From positions 1,054,001 through 1,118,000 of the forward strand of contig NC_020891.1 in assembly GCF_000355695.1 (NCBI RefSeq): 64,000 nucleotides of DNA. Direction: 5' to 3'. Origin of the DNA: Clavibacter nebraskensis NCPPB 2581. Its GTDB lineage: Bacteria > Actinomycetota > Actinomycetes > Actinomycetales > Microbacteriaceae. Shown here in pieces: positions 7,618 through 16,924 of the stretch. How positions within the stretch are numbered: the first letter of the stretch is position 1; each line of letters starts with the position of its first letter. The position numbers and the translations under genes were made by a program. The notes below the pieces were generated by a model. That model was given only the letters and a program-made list of their open reading frames with translations, had not been told where the DNA came from and ran no database searches.

Positions 7618-9150
7618 TCAGCGCTTCCGCTGGTCGGCGGCGTCGCGGCCGGTCACGGGGAAGGGGCCGGTGATGCCCTCGCGCACGCGGGCGATCTCGA
7701 GGATCCGGTCGCGCTGCAGGTACCAGCCCACGACCAGGAGCGGGATGATCACGACGAGCGAGGCGACGGTGAGCGTGCCGATCGGCCAGTCGATGGCCAT
7801 GAGCACGAGCACGCTGACGAGGAACGCGAGCGTCAGCCACGAGGTCACGGGCGCGCCAGGCAGGCGGAAGGTGGGCTCCTTCGCCTTGCCCTGCTTCGCC
7901 CAGGCGCGCAGCCGCATCTGGCACAGGATGATCGTGCCCCAGCCCGCGACGATGCCGAGCGCCGCGACGTTCAGCACGATCTCGAAGGCCTGCGCGGGCA
8001 CGAGGGCGTTGAGGCCGACGCCGAGCAACGTGATGGATCCGGTGAGCATGATGCCGCCGAAGGGCACGCCGCCCTTCGACATGACGGTCGTGAACTTCGG
8101 CGCCGACCCGTTCATGCCCATGGAGTGGAGCACGCGGCCCGTGCTGTAGAGGCCCGCGTTGAGGCTCGACATGGCGGCCGTGAGCACGACGAAGTTCATG
8201 ACGGAGCCGGCGATCGCTCCGACCTCGGGCGACCCGAGGCTGGAGAAGAAGGTGACGAACGGGCTCTGGTCGGCGCTGTAGGCCGTGTAGGGGAGCAGGA
8301 GCGAGAGCAGGACGATGGAGCCGACGTAGAAGATCGCGATGCGGAAGACGACCGAGTTGATGGCCCGGGGGATGACCTTCTCCACGTCCTGGGTCTCGCC
8401 GCTCGCGGTGCCCACGAGCTCGATGGCCGCGTAGGCGAAGACGACGCCCTGGACGACCAGCACCACGGGGACGAGACCGGTGGGGAAGACTCCGCCGTTC
8501 TGCTGGAGGACGGTCCACCCGGTCTGCACCTCCTGGCCGCCGACCGTGACGGGGAAGCTCCAGGCGAGCCACACGATGCCGACGATGAGGAAGACGACGA
8601 GGGCCGCTACCTTCACGAGCGCGAACCAGAACTCCATCTCGCCGAAGACCTTCACGGCGACGAGGTTCAGCGCGAGCACGACGGCCAGGGCGATGAGGGC
8701 GAGCAGCCACTGCGGGGCCGCGGTGAACGCCGACCAGTAGTGCATGTAGAGGGCGACGGCGGTCACGTCGACGATGGCGGTGGTCGCCCAGTTGAGGAAG
8801 TACATCCAGCCGGCGGCGTAGGCGAACTTCTCGCCGAAGAACTCGCGGGCGTAGGAGATGAAGGATCCGGAGCTCGGCCGGTGCAGCACCAGCTCGCCGA
8901 GCGCGCGGAGGATGAAGAAGGCGAAGACGCCGCAGATCAGGAAGACGATGGCGAGGGCGGGGCCCGCGGAGGCGAGGCGTCCGCCGGCGCCGAGGAAGAG
9001 GCCGGTGCCGATCGCGCCGCCGATGGCGATCATCTGCAGCTGGCGGGGTTTCAGCCCGTGCTGGTAGCCCTCCTGCTCGTGGCTGAAGTCCTGTGCCACG
9101 AAATCGGGATCGGGCGTGACGGTGCTGCGGTCGCTCTCGCTTCGTGTCAT
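7618..9150 (-). CDS. ansP: AnsP-type amino acid permease (APC family)
   Basis: A 510-residue APC-superfamily transporter with about 12 transmembrane helices. The first helix carries the family signature [20 protein letters not shown], and [15 protein letters not shown] with [17 protein letters not shown] closely follows L-asparagine permease (AnsP) relatives. Substrate identity (asparagine) is inferred; other neutral or basic amino acids are possible. The cytoplasmic N-terminus (about 1-30) is hydrophilic. A TACCGT hexamer ends 6 nt before the ATG. It is monocistronic. Confidence 0.85.
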   Translation of the reverse strand: MTRSESDRSTVTPDPDFVAQDFSHEQEGYQHGLKPRQLQMIAIGGAIGTGLFLGAGGRLASAGPALAIVFLICGVFAFFILRALGELVLHRPSSGSFISYAREFFGEKFAYAAGWMYFLNWATTAIVDVTAVALYMHYWSAFTAAPQWLLALIALAVVLALNLVAVKVFGEMEFWFALVKVAALVVFLIVGIVWLAWSFPVTVGGQEVQTGWTVLQQNGGVFPTGLVPVVLVVQGVVFAYAAIELVGTASGETQDVEKVIPRAINSVVFRIAIFYVGSIVLLSLLLPYTAYSADQSPFVTFFSSLGSPEVGAIAGSVMNFVVLTAAMSSLNAGLYSTGRVLHSMGMNGSAPKFTTVMSKGGVPFGGIMLTGSITLLGVGLNALVPAQAFEIVLNVAALGIVAGWGTIILCQMRLRAWAKQGKAKEPTFRLPGAPVTSWLTLAFLVSVLVLMAIDWPIGTLTVASLVVIIPLLVVGWYLQRDRILEIARVREGITGPFPVTGRDAADQRKR

Positions 9151-9156
9151 CCGAAT

Positions 9157-9162
9157 ACGGTA
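9157..9162 (-). promoter_or_regulatory. -10 hexamer TACCGT, leaderless promoter of ansP
   Basis: On the minus strand TACCGT ends 6 nt before the permease ATG, with no ribosome site between. Confidence 0.45.
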
Positions 9163-9246
9163 GTGGTCCGGGGCATTCGCCCTGACACCCGCGTCGATCG
9201 ACTTCCGCGGGGCAGATCACGTGTGATAGGCGCCGAGGAGGCCCGC

Positions 9247-9813
9247 ATGGCCCGCATGCACCGCACCGCCCCGCGGATCCGCCCGTGGGCGCCCGTGCTC
9301 GTGGCCGCGGCGGGGGCGCTCGCGCTCGCCGGGTGCACCGTGGGGGCCGATGCGCCCGTCCCCGCCGCGACGACGCCCGCCTCGAGCGCGACCCCGGACG
9401 CGGGCGCCGCACCGGGCGGAAACGCGAGCCCCGAGCCGACCGTGACGCGCGCGCCGGGCCCGCCGACCGAGGACGAGCTCGCCACCTGCTCGACGCTCGC
9501 GCAGGTGCTGCCCGACTCCACCAAGCTGGTGCAGGCGCTCGGCGACGGGGAGCAGGTGGATCCGCCCCTCTTCGACCGCGTCAAGCAGGGCGACGCCGCC
9601 CTCGCCGGCATGGCGCCCGAGGGCATGAAGCCGCTCGTGGCGTCCTTCTCGACGATCGTCGACGAGCTGGACGCGCTGCGCTCGGGTGCGGACACGGACG
9701 GCGCCTCGCTCGACACCGGGCAGTACCTGCGCGCGACCAACGCGTTCCTCGACTACTGCCTCGACGACGTCGGCTACGTGCCGCAGACCGCGACGCCGAC
9801 GCCCGCGCCCTGA
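9247..9813 (+). CDS. Secreted lipoprotein, unknown function
   Basis: A 188-residue protein with a typical lipoprotein signal peptide: a basic n-region, a hydrophobic core and lipobox LALAGC with C30 as the lipid-modified residue. A Pro/Ala/Thr-rich linker (about 35-75) leads to a helical domain (about 80-175) with two cysteines (CSTLAQVL and YCLDD) that may pair. The start at 9247 is set by GAGGAGG 5 nt upstream; a second in-frame ATG at 9256 is less well placed. Divergent from ansP; function unknown. Confidence 0.75.
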   Translation: MARMHRTAPRIRPWAPVLVAAAGALALAGCTVGADAPVPAATTPASSATPDAGAAPGGNASPEPTVTRAPGPPTEDELATCSTLAQVLPDSTKLVQALGDGEQVDPPLFDRVKQGDAALAGMAPEGMKPLVASFSTIVDELDALRSGADTDGASLDTGQYLRATNAFLDYCLDDVGYVPQTATPTPAP

Positions 9814-9847
9814 CCCGAGGCGCGACGCTGGGCGCGCGCACCGCGCC

Positions 9848-11176
9848 TCAGGTGCGGCGGGCGACCGCCTCGTCGGCCTCGATGTCCTCGCGCGCGTCCT
9901 CGCGGCGGTCGCGGCCGTCGCCGTCGTGCGTGACGAGCAGGTGCGGCGTGCGGTGGATCCGGTACGAGACGCGCAGGTGCCGGTGCAGGACGAGCCAGGC
10001 GATGGCGATGAGGGCGGCGACGATGCCGCTGGCCGCGCCCACCATGACGGCGGCGCGCGGGCCCCACGTGTTCGCGACCCAGCCCACGATGGGCGCGCCG
10101 AGCGGCGTGCCGCCCACGAAGATCGCCATGTAGACGGCCATCACGCGGCCGCGCATGCGCGGCTCGACCGTGAGCTGGACGGTGCTATTGGCGCTCGTCA
10201 TGAGGGTCTGCGAGACGACGCCGACGATCACGAGGGCGCCGGCGAAGAGCAGGTAGGTGGGCGCGATGGCGGCGAGCCCGGTCGCGATGCCGAAGAGCGC
10301 GGCGCCCACGAACACCAGGCGGATGCGGGGGCGCTCGCGGCGGGCCGAGAGCAGGGCGCCGGCGACGGATCCCACGGCGAGGCTCGAGGAGAGCAGCCCG
10401 AACTCGGTCGCGCCCTTGCCGAACTCGACGCTCGCCATGGTGGAGGTGAAGATCGGGAAGTTGTAGCCGAAGGCGCCGACGAGGAAGACGATCACGAGGA
10501 TCACCATGATGTCCGGCCGCCCGCCGATGTAGCGGAAGCCCTCCCGCAGCTGGCCGCGGGACCGGGCGACGCGCTCCGGGCGACGGAGCTCGCCGACGCG
10601 GAGGCGCGTGAGGGCGATGAGCACCGCGACGAAGCTCACGGCGTTGATGAGGAAGACCCAGCCGGTGCCGACGCCCGCGATGAGCACGCCGGCGACGGCC
10701 GGCCCGATCATGCGCGCCGCGCTGAAGGACGCGGAGTTGAGGGCGACGGCGTTGGAGAGGTCGTCGTCGGAGACGAGCTCCGAGACGAAGGACTGCCGGG
10801 CGGGGGCGTCGAGCGCGGAGGCGATGCCGAGCAGGAGCGCGAAGAGGTAGACGTGCCAGAGCTCGGCGCGTCCCGAGAGGACGACGAGCCCGAGGCCGAG
10901 GCCGAGGACGGCCATGGTGCCCTGCGTGATCATGAGCACGCGGCGCTTGTCGTACCGGTCGGCGATGAGGCCCGCGTAGGGGGAGAGCAGGAGCATGGGG
11001 CCGAACTGCAGGGCCATGACGATGCCGACCGCGGTCGCGTCGTAGCGGGTGAGCTCGGTGAGGACGATCCAGTCCTGGGCGGTGCGCTGCATCCACGTGC
11101 CGACGTTGGAGACGAGGGCGCCGGCGAACCAGATGCGGTAGTTCGGGGCGCGGAGGCTCCGGAAGACGGCGCTCAC
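9848..11176 (-). CDS. MFS exporter, EntS/MFS_3-like
   Basis: A 442-residue major facilitator with about 12 helices. The start LRAPNYRIWFAGALVSNVGTWMQ, the loop motif GLIADRYDKRRVL and the helix LDAPARQSFV are typical of the EntS/MFS_3 group of exporters (enterobactin and drug export). The C-terminus (about 415-442) is hydrophilic and highly charged. Its start overlaps the marR stop by 4 nt, so the two are translationally coupled and the regulator probably controls export of its own effector. The substrate is unknown. Confidence 0.85.
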   Translation of the reverse strand: MSAVFRSLRAPNYRIWFAGALVSNVGTWMQRTAQDWIVLTELTRYDATAVGIVMALQFGPMLLLSPYAGLIADRYDKRRVLMITQGTMAVLGLGLGLVVLSGRAELWHVYLFALLLGIASALDAPARQSFVSELVSDDDLSNAVALNSASFSAARMIGPAVAGVLIAGVGTGWVFLINAVSFVAVLIALTRLRVGELRRPERVARSRGQLREGFRYIGGRPDIMVILVIVFLVGAFGYNFPIFTSTMASVEFGKGATEFGLLSSSLAVGSVAGALLSARRERPRIRLVFVGAALFGIATGLAAIAPTYLLFAGALVIVGVVSQTLMTSANSTVQLTVEPRMRGRVMAVYMAIFVGGTPLGAPIVGWVANTWGPRAAVMVGAASGIVAALIAIAWLVLHRHLRVSYRIHRTPHLLVTHDGDGRDRREDAREDIEADEAVARRT

Positions 11177-11595
11177 GACGCGGCCATGCGGCCGAGGAGG
11201 GCCGCGGCCTCGCCCAGGGTGGCGCGCTCGGCAGCGGTGAGCTCGCCGAGGCGGAGGGAGAGCCAGGCGTTCCGCTGCCGGCGGGTCTCCTGCACGACCG
11301 TCCGGCCGGCGTCCGTGATGGAGACGGTGACGCGGCGGCCGTCGTCGGGGGCGGGCGAGCGCTCCGCGTAGCCCGCCTCGACGAGGCAGTTGACCGTGCG
11401 GTTCATGCTCGGGGCGGTGACGCGCTCGATCTCGGCGAGGCGGCCGGGGCTCGTCGGCCCGTCGCGGAGGAGCAGGGCGAGCACGACGAACTGGCTGTCG
11501 CTCAGCTCGTGGTCGGCCTTCTCGGCCCGCAGGCGGCGCGCGAGGCGCATGACGCCGGCGCGCAGGCTCTGGCTGAGGTCGGGGGAGTCGGGCAT
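11173..11595 (-). CDS. MarR-family transcriptional regulator
   Basis: A 140-residue winged-helix regulator. The recognition helix region (SPGRLAEIERVTAPSMNRTVNCL, about 50-72 in two halves) and the wing with the PDDGRRV signature are intact; flanking helices provide dimerisation. It is the first gene of a two-gene unit with the MFS exporter (4 nt overlap). A TAGCCT hexamer ends 6 nt before the ATG, and TTAG/CTAA half-sites lie just upstream, consistent with self-repression. Confidence 0.87.
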   Translation of the reverse strand: MPDSPDLSQSLRAGVMRLARRLRAEKADHELSDSQFVVLALLLRDGPTSPGRLAEIERVTAPSMNRTVNCLVEAGYAERSPAPDDGRRVTVSITDAGRTVVQETRRQRNAWLSLRLGELTAAERATLGEAAALLGRMAAS

Positions 11596-11601
11596 GTCCT
11601 T

Positions 11602-11607
11602 AGGCTA
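11602..11607 (-). promoter_or_regulatory. -10 hexamer TAGCCT of the marR-MFS unit
   Basis: TAGCCT on the minus strand ends 6 nt before the marR ATG. The intervening AAGGAC could act weakly as a ribosome site, so leadered and leaderless readings are both possible. Confidence 0.45.
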
Positions 11608-11612
11608 GCTCA

Positions 11613-11625
11613 TTAGTCCTGCTAA
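11613..11625. promoter_or_regulatory. Candidate MarR operator TTAGTCCTGCTAA
   Basis: TTAG and CTAA arms flank 5 nt, just upstream of the -10 hexamer of marR; a third TTAG starts at 11600. The arms are short, so this is tentative. Confidence 0.35.
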
Positions 11626-11781
11626 CGATTGCGTCGGGGTGTGACGGGATCCTGCGAGCGCCTCGGCCGGACATGCACCGGGGCGCCGGCCGCCCGCCCG
11701 GGCAGGATGGGAGGACACCGCCGGCCGCGATGCACCCGCGACGACGCGGGCACGGGCCGCGCGACCAGAGGAGGCACGGAC

Positions 11782-11958
11782 ATGACCCACCACGACGGCA
11801 CGGCCGACGCGCACGACGACGACGCGAAGCTCGGCGGCGACGGCACGATCCCCGCCGGATCCACGGGCGTCGCGGCCGACCACGACGGCGGGGACGACCA
11901 CTTCGAGCCCGAGGAGGACACGCCGCATCCCGCCGACGAGGACGGCGCCGGCGCCTAG
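11782..11958 (+). CDS. Small acidic protein, unknown function
   Basis: The start is taken at 11782 because AGAGGAGG lies 7 nt upstream; upstream in-frame codons are Arg-rich and lack a ribosome site. The 58-residue product is strongly acidic and His/Asp/Gly-rich (for example HDDDAKLGGDG and HDGGDDHFEPEEDTP), with no hydrophobic segment or cysteine, and is probably disordered. It may bind metal through its His/Asp runs, but that is speculation. Confidence 0.55.
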   Translation: MTHHDGTADAHDDDAKLGGDGTIPAGSTGVAADHDGGDDHFEPEEDTPHPADEDGAGA

Positions 11959-12049
11959 CCCGCTCCACCGGCATCCGCGGCCCGCGCGGGCGGGGCCGTC
12001 CGCACCCGGCGCGACGACCCGCCCGCGCGGCCACGCCCGGGGATCCGCG

Positions 12050-12055
12050 TAGCCT
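12050..12055 (+). promoter_or_regulatory. -10 hexamer TAGCCT before the hydrolase gene
   Basis: TAGCCT ends 8 nt before the GTG at 12064; no ribosome site lies between. Confidence 0.4.
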
Positions 12056-12063
12056 GGATCCCC

Positions 12064-12882
12064 GTGGACACCGCGACGAACCCCCTCGACGGCACGCGCA
12101 TCGCCTACCGCACGTTCGGCGCCGGTCCTGCGGACAGCGATCCCCGCGACCCGGCCCACGCGCCCGTGGTCCTCGTGCACGGCACGGCCCTGTCGCAGGC
12201 GATCTGGCGCGGCTTCGGCTGGGTGCGCGCGCTGTCGCCGACGCGGCGGGTGATCACGTTGGACCTCCGCGGCCACGGGCGCAGCGGCACCCCGCACGAG
12301 CCCGCGGCCTACGCGATGGACCTCATGGTCGCCGACGTCGTGGCGGTGCTCGACGCGGTCGGCGCGTCCGCCGTGCACCACGTGGGCTACAGCCTCGGCG
12401 CGCGCGTCGGCTTCTCGCTCGCGTCGGCCCACCCCGACCGCCTGCTCTCCACGTCGAGCCTCGGCGGGTCTCCGCGCAGCGGCGTCGGCGTCTTCGACCG
12501 CGTGTTCTTCCCCGGCTGCATCGACGCGCTGGAGACCGGCGGCATGCCCGGGTTCCTCGAGGCGTGGGAGCGGCACAGCGGGCACCCGGTGGACGCCGCG
12601 ACGCGCGGGGCCTTCCTCGCGGACGACGCGCGGGCGCTCGCCGCCTACATGCGCGAGTCGGAGCGGGACCAGGGCGTGCCCGACGAGGTCGTCGCCGGAT
12701 CCGCGGTGCCGCTGCTGCTCGTCGCGGGCACGCGGGACCCCGAGCGGCTCCGCGCGGCGCACCACGTGAAGGCGCTGCGACCGGACGCGCCGCTCGTGGA
12801 GCTCGACGGGGCGACACACGCCGACACCCCGCGGCACCCGGAGGCGCTGCCGGCCGTCGCGCGCTTCCTCGACGCGCTCTGA
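12064..12882 (+). CDS. Alpha/beta-fold hydrolase
   Basis: A 272-residue alpha/beta hydrolase. The oxyanion strand VVLVHGTALSQ is at about 35-45, the nucleophile elbow GYSLG places S110 as the catalytic serine, the acid is in AGTRDPERL and the catalytic histidine in DGATHADTPRHPE near the C-terminus. The helical cap lies at about 145-210. It is cytoplasmic, with no signal peptide. The GTG start lacks a ribosome site and sits 8 nt after a -10-like hexamer. The substrate cannot be told from sequence; esters or 3-oxoadipate-enol-lactonase-like substrates are possible. Confidence 0.82.
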   Translation: MDTATNPLDGTRIAYRTFGAGPADSDPRDPAHAPVVLVHGTALSQAIWRGFGWVRALSPTRRVITLDLRGHGRSGTPHEPAAYAMDLMVADVVAVLDAVGASAVHHVGYSLGARVGFSLASAHPDRLLSTSSLGGSPRSGVGVFDRVFFPGCIDALETGGMPGFLEAWERHSGHPVDAATRGAFLADDARALAAYMRESERDQGVPDEVVAGSAVPLLLVAGTRDPERLRAAHHVKALRPDAPLVELDGATHADTPRHPEALPAVARFLDAL

Positions 12883-12904
12883 CGCGCCGGTCGCGGGGGC
12901 CGGT

Positions 12905-12924
12905 CGCGCGGGCCGGCCCGCGCG
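12905..12924. repeat. Perfect 20 bp palindrome between convergent genes
   Basis: Two 10 bp arms meet with no spacer between the hydrolase and GH15 genes. A terminator role would need inner bases to open as a loop. Confidence 0.5.
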
Positions 12925-12959
12925 CGGGGAGCCGCGCGCCCGGACCCGGCCGCCGTCGC

Positions 12960-14813
12960 CTACGCCCCGCGCGCCGCCTCGGCGTGCGCCAGCGCGGCGT
13001 TGCCGTCCCGGTGCGCGCGGTCGAGGTCGTCCGGATGCGCGGCCGCCGCGGCCTCCAGGGCGTCCGCCGCCCGCACGAGCGCGAGGTGCGACAGGGCCTG
13101 CGGCACGTTGCCCGCCTGACGCTCCCCGACGGGGTCGTACTCCTCCGAGAGGAGCCCGACGTCGTTGGAGAGGGCGACGAGCCGCTCCATCAACGCGCGG
13201 CCGTCGGCCTCGCGGCCGGACCGGGCGTACTGCTCGACGAGCCAGAACGAGCAGGCCAGGAACGGGTACTCGCCCGCGGGCAGGCCGTCGACGCCCGCGC
13301 TCGTGTCGTAGCGCAGCAGGAAGCCCTCGTGCATGAGCGTCCGCTCCATCGCCGCGACCGTCGCGAGCATGTGCGGGTCGTCGTAGGCGCAGAACCCGGC
13401 CTGGGCGAGGATCAGGAGCGAGGCGTCCACCTCGGTCGTGCCGTAGTGCTGGCGGAAGGCGCCCGTCGCGGGATCCACCCCCTTGTCGAGGATCTCGTCG
13501 CGCACCCGGTCGCGCAGCGCCTTCCACTGCTCCACCGGCCCGTCGAGCCCGTGCCGCTCGACGCCCTGGACCGCGCAGTCGAGGGCCGCCCAGATCATCG
13601 CCCGCGAGTGCGTGAAGTGCTGCTCGGCGCCGCGGATCTCCCAGATGCCGCTGTCCTGCCGCTCCCAGTTCTCCTCGACGAAGCCGATGAGCGCGCGCTG
13701 CAGCGGCCAGGAGAACTCGGTCTCGCCGACGCCGGCGTCGCGAGCGGCCTGGAGCGCGAGCATCACCTCGCCGATGACGTCGGCCTGGTACTGCTCGAAC
13801 GCGCCGTTGCCGACGCGCACCGGGCCGGACCCCTGGTAGCCGGGCAGGCTGTCGAGGTCGCGCTCGGGGAGGTACCGCTCGCCGCTGAGGCCATACATGA
13901 TCTGCACGTCGCCCGGATCCCCGGCGATCGCCCGCAGCAGCCACGTGCGCCACTCGTCGGCCTCGTCGTCGAAGCCGTGCGCGAGGAGCACCTCGAGGGT
14001 GAGCGACGCGTCCCGGAGCCAGACGTAGCGGTAGTCCCAGTTGCGGGCTCCGCCGAACTGCTCGGGGAGGCTCGTGGTCGCCGCTGCGACGATGCCGCCG
14101 GTGTCCTCGTGCGTGAGCGCGCGGAGCACGAGCAGCGAACGGCGCACGGCGGCTTGGTGCGGGCCGGAGTGCTCGATGGAGCTGGCCCACGACTCCCACC
14201 ACTCGGTCGTGCGCTCGAGGGCGGCGTCCACGTCGAACGCCGGCGGCTCGCTGCGGTGCGACGGGTACCAGGTCAGCGCGAGGTCGACGGTCTCGCCGGC
14301 CGCCACCTCGAACGCGACGCCGTGGTGGTGGTTCGTCGCGGTGAGCTCGGGGCCGCGCACGACGACGGCGTCGGGGCCGGCCACGGCGACGAGGCGCGGG
14401 TCGTCGCCGTCGAGCTTGCGGATCCACGGGAGCGCGGTCGCGTAGCCGAAGCGCAGGCGGAGGTCGCCCTGCATCCGCACGGTGCCGCTGATGCCGCGCA
14501 CGCGCCGCACGACGTCGGCCCGGCGATCGCCCATGGACATGAAGTCGGTGACCTCGACCGCGCCCTCGGGCGTCTCCCACCTGGTCCAGAGCACGAAGGT
14601 GTTCCCGAGGTAGGTGCGCTGGGAGACGGTGGCCTCGGGAGAGGCCGGGGCGAGCTTCCACGCGCCGTGCTCCTCGGTGCCGAGCAGGGCCCCGAACATG
14701 GAGGCGGAGTCGAAGCGGGGGAGGCACAGCCAGTCGATGGAGCCGTCGCGGCCGACCAGCGCTCCCGTGTGGCAGTCCCCGATGAGTGCGTAGTCCTCGA
14801 TGCGCATGGCCAT
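12960..14813 (-). CDS. Glycoside hydrolase family 15 (trehalase or glucoamylase-like)
   Basis: A 617-residue cytoplasmic GH15 enzyme. An N-terminal beta-sandwich begins MRIEDYALIGDCHTGALVGRDGSIDWLCLPRFDS. The (alpha/alpha)6 barrel carries NWDYRYVWLRDASLTLEVLL (general-acid region) and LLSEEYDPVGERQAGNVPQA (general-base region). Mycobacterial homologues of this type hydrolyse trehalose; others act on maltose or dextrins. With otsAB in the same window a trehalose role is plausible but unproven. ATG codons at 14813 and 14807 are both possible starts; upstream extension adds Glu/Ala/Arg-rich sequence unlike the family. It is divergent from zwf across 57 bp. Confidence 0.87.
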   Translation of the reverse strand: MAMRIEDYALIGDCHTGALVGRDGSIDWLCLPRFDSASMFGALLGTEEHGAWKLAPASPEATVSQRTYLGNTFVLWTRWETPEGAVEVTDFMSMGDRRADVVRRVRGISGTVRMQGDLRLRFGYATALPWIRKLDGDDPRLVAVAGPDAVVVRGPELTATNHHHGVAFEVAAGETVDLALTWYPSHRSEPPAFDVDAALERTTEWWESWASSIEHSGPHQAAVRRSLLVLRALTHEDTGGIVAAATTSLPEQFGGARNWDYRYVWLRDASLTLEVLLAHGFDDEADEWRTWLLRAIAGDPGDVQIMYGLSGERYLPERDLDSLPGYQGSGPVRVGNGAFEQYQADVIGEVMLALQAARDAGVGETEFSWPLQRALIGFVEENWERQDSGIWEIRGAEQHFTHSRAMIWAALDCAVQGVERHGLDGPVEQWKALRDRVRDEILDKGVDPATGAFRQHYGTTEVDASLLILAQAGFCAYDDPHMLATVAAMERTLMHEGFLLRYDTSAGVDGLPAGEYPFLACSFWLVEQYARSGREADGRALMERLVALSNDVGLLSEEYDPVGERQAGNVPQALSHLALVRAADALEAAAAAHPDDLDRAHRDGNAALAHAEAARGA

Positions 14814-14858
14814 GCGCCATGGTCCCACGGCGCCCTGACGTCTCCCTGCCGCCGCGCG

Positions 14859-14864
14859 TAGCCT
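14859..14864 (+). promoter_or_regulatory. -10 hexamer TAGCCT, leaderless promoter of zwf
   Basis: TAGCCT ends 6 nt before the zwf ATG, with a -35-like CTGACG (14835-14840) 18 nt upstream and no ribosome site. Confidence 0.55.
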
Positions 14865-14870
14865 GACGGC

Positions 14871-16253
14871 ATGCCCGCGACCTCCACGCTCCTCATCCTC
14901 GGCGCCAGCGGCGACCTCTCCGCGCGCCTCCTCCTCCCCGGCCTCGGCGAGCTCCTCGCCCACCGCCCCGACCTCGACCTCCAGCTGGTGGGCGCGGGCA
15001 CGGAGGAGTGGGACGACGACCGCTGGCGCGAGGTCGTCCGCACCTCATTCGCCTCGCTCGGCGCCGAGGGCCCCGCCGTCGACCGCGTGCTCGCCGGCAC
15101 GACCTACCAGGCCGCCGACGTCACGGCCGAGGCCGACCTGGAGCGCCTCGTCGCCGCGTGCGACGCCGCGCCCGCCGTCTACTTCGCGCTGCCGCCCGCG
15201 GTCACGGAGAGGGCGTGCGAGGCGATGACGCGGATCACGCTGCCCGAGGGCACGTCGCTCTCGCTCGAGAAGCCCTTCGGCACCGACCTCGCGAGCGCCC
15301 AGGCGCTCAACCGGCTGCTCGCGACGCTCGTGCCCGAGGAGCGCACGCATCGCGTCGACCACTTCCTCGGCCGATCGACCGTGCGGAACCTCCTGGGGCT
15401 CCGCTTCGCCAACCGGCTGCTCGAGCCGGTGTGGAACGCCCAGCACATCGCGAGCGTCGAGATCGTCTACGACGAGCAGCTCGCGCTCGAGGGCCGCGCC
15501 CGCTACTACGACGGCGCGGGCGCCCTCGCCGACATGATCCAGAGCCACCTGCTGCAGGTGATGGCCGTCTTCGCGATGGAGGCGCCCGCCACCACCGACG
15601 CGCGGGACGTCCGCGATCAGAAGGCGCTCGTGCTCCGCGCGACGCGGCCATGGGGCGGTGACCCGGTGGCGTCGTCCCGTCGCGCGCGCTACTCGGCGGG
15701 CGACGTCGAGGGCCGCCAGCTCCCGGCCTACGCCGACGAGGCGGGCGTGGATCCCGCCCGCGGCACCGAGACGCTCGCGGAGATGACGGTCGAGATCGCG
15801 AACTGGCGCTGGGCGGGCGTGCCGTTCCGGCTCCGCTCGGGCAAGGCGATGAAGGACCACCGGCGCCAGATCGTCGTGACCTTCCAGCCCGCGCCGCACG
15901 TGCCCACCGGGCTCCGCGGCGCGGACGCGCCCGACCGGATCCGCATCCTCATCGCCCCCGACGAGCTGCACCTGGAGCTCAACGTGAACGGCCCGGCCGA
16001 CCCGGACGTCATCGACCGCGCCGAGCTCGTGACGGCCTTCGACCCGGGCGACCTGCCGCCGTACGGCCAGGTCATCGACGGCATCATCTCGGATGACGAG
16101 GGCCTCTCGGTGCGCGGCGACACGGCGGAGGAGTGCTGGCGCATCGTCGAGCCGGTCATCGCCGCGTGGCGCGCTGGTGACGTGCCGCTCGAGGAGTACC
16201 CGGCCGGATCCGCGGGGCCGTGGGACGGCCCGCAGGTGGCGCCGAAGGGCTGA
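14871..16253 (+). CDS. zwf: Atypical glucose-6-phosphate dehydrogenase
   Basis: A 460-residue enzyme of the G6PDH family (glucose 6-phosphate to 6-phosphogluconolactone, making NADPH). The Rossmann start LLILGASGDLSARLLLPGL, EKPFG (133-137), the substrate loop RVDHFLGRST (161-170) and MIQSHLLQ are present. The loop differs from the usual RIDHYLGKE: Tyr is Phe165 and the phosphate-binding Lys is Arg168, while His164 is kept. It is shorter than the usual 490-510 residues. Most actinobacteria carry another zwf beside opcA; this copy stands alone, divergent from GH15. It may be a second isoenzyme with altered substrate affinity. Confidence 0.85.
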   Translation: MPATSTLLILGASGDLSARLLLPGLGELLAHRPDLDLQLVGAGTEEWDDDRWREVVRTSFASLGAEGPAVDRVLAGTTYQAADVTAEADLERLVAACDAAPAVYFALPPAVTERACEAMTRITLPEGTSLSLEKPFGTDLASAQALNRLLATLVPEERTHRVDHFLGRSTVRNLLGLRFANRLLEPVWNAQHIASVEIVYDEQLALEGRARYYDGAGALADMIQSHLLQVMAVFAMEAPATTDARDVRDQKALVLRATRPWGGDPVASSRRARYSAGDVEGRQLPAYADEAGVDPARGTETLAEMTVEIANWRWAGVPFRLRSGKAMKDHRRQIVVTFQPAPHVPTGLRGADAPDRIRILIAPDELHLELNVNGPADPDVIDRAELVTAFDPGDLPPYGQVIDGIISDDEGLSVRGDTAEECWRIVEPVIAAWRAGDVPLEEYPAGSAGPWDGPQVAPKG

Positions 16254-16276
16254 GCGCCCCGGCGCGCGGCGCCCGC

Positions 16277-16924
16277 CTAGGCGCTGCGCACGGCGCGGAG
16301 CACCGCAGGGACGCGGCGCGGGTCCCCGGCCAGCTCGGCGAGCGCGCCGTCGAGCGGATCCTCGTCGAACACCGCGAGCTCGCGCGCGACCGCGTCCTGC
16401 CGCGCGGCGGCGTCACGAGGGGACGCGTCGGGCTCCGACGACCCCGTCGCCCGGGCGTCCTCGAGCGGGAGGCCGGCCGCGGCGGGGGAGGCGCCGAGCG
16501 CGAGCGCCACGTCGCGCGCGATGTGCGCGGTCATGAGCTCGTCGAAGAAGCCGGCGGTGGTGTCGGGCGTGCGGCGGACGAGCGCCCACGCGCCCTCGGG
16601 GCCGAAGTGGTGCGCGAGCGCGGCCTGCACGATGAGGGCGAGCGGGCGGAGGTCCGGCTCGCGGTCGGCGTCGGGCGCGCCGCCGGCTGCCGCGTCGACG
16701 GGGGGATCCTCGGGCAGGGCCTTGTGCGCCGGCACGTGGGCGGGCCGCACGGGGCCGCCGTGCAGCCGTGCCGCGATCGCCGCCAGCTCGCCGGTGGCGG
16801 TCGAGACGACGGGCTGCGGGGGAGCGGTCGGCGCGGCGACGGATCCCCGTCCCGCCGGCCTCTGCTCGGATGCCGCGGGCGCGGCCTCGGTCGGGACGGA
16901 CTTGCCTCTGCGCCACCGGAACAT
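16277..16924 (-). CDS. Hypothetical protein, unknown function
   Basis: A 215-residue soluble protein I do not recognise. The start at 16924 has GGGGAGG 8 nt upstream. A basic N-terminal stretch (MFRWRRGKSVP) and an Ala/Pro-rich linker (to about 35) precede a helical region (about 40-150, with ELAAIAARLHGG and ALAHHFGPEGAWALVRRTP) and an acidic C-terminal region. There is no signal peptide or membrane segment. It lies tail to tail with zwf (23 nt gap) and head to head with mscS. Confidence 0.65.
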   Translation of the reverse strand: MFRWRRGKSVPTEAAPAASEQRPAGRGSVAAPTAPPQPVVSTATGELAAIAARLHGGPVRPAHVPAHKALPEDPPVDAAAGGAPDADREPDLRPLALIVQAALAHHFGPEGAWALVRRTPDTTAGFFDELMTAHIARDVALALGASPAAAGLPLEDARATGSSEPDASPRDAAARQDAVARELAVFDEDPLDGALAELAGDPRRVPAVLRAVRSA

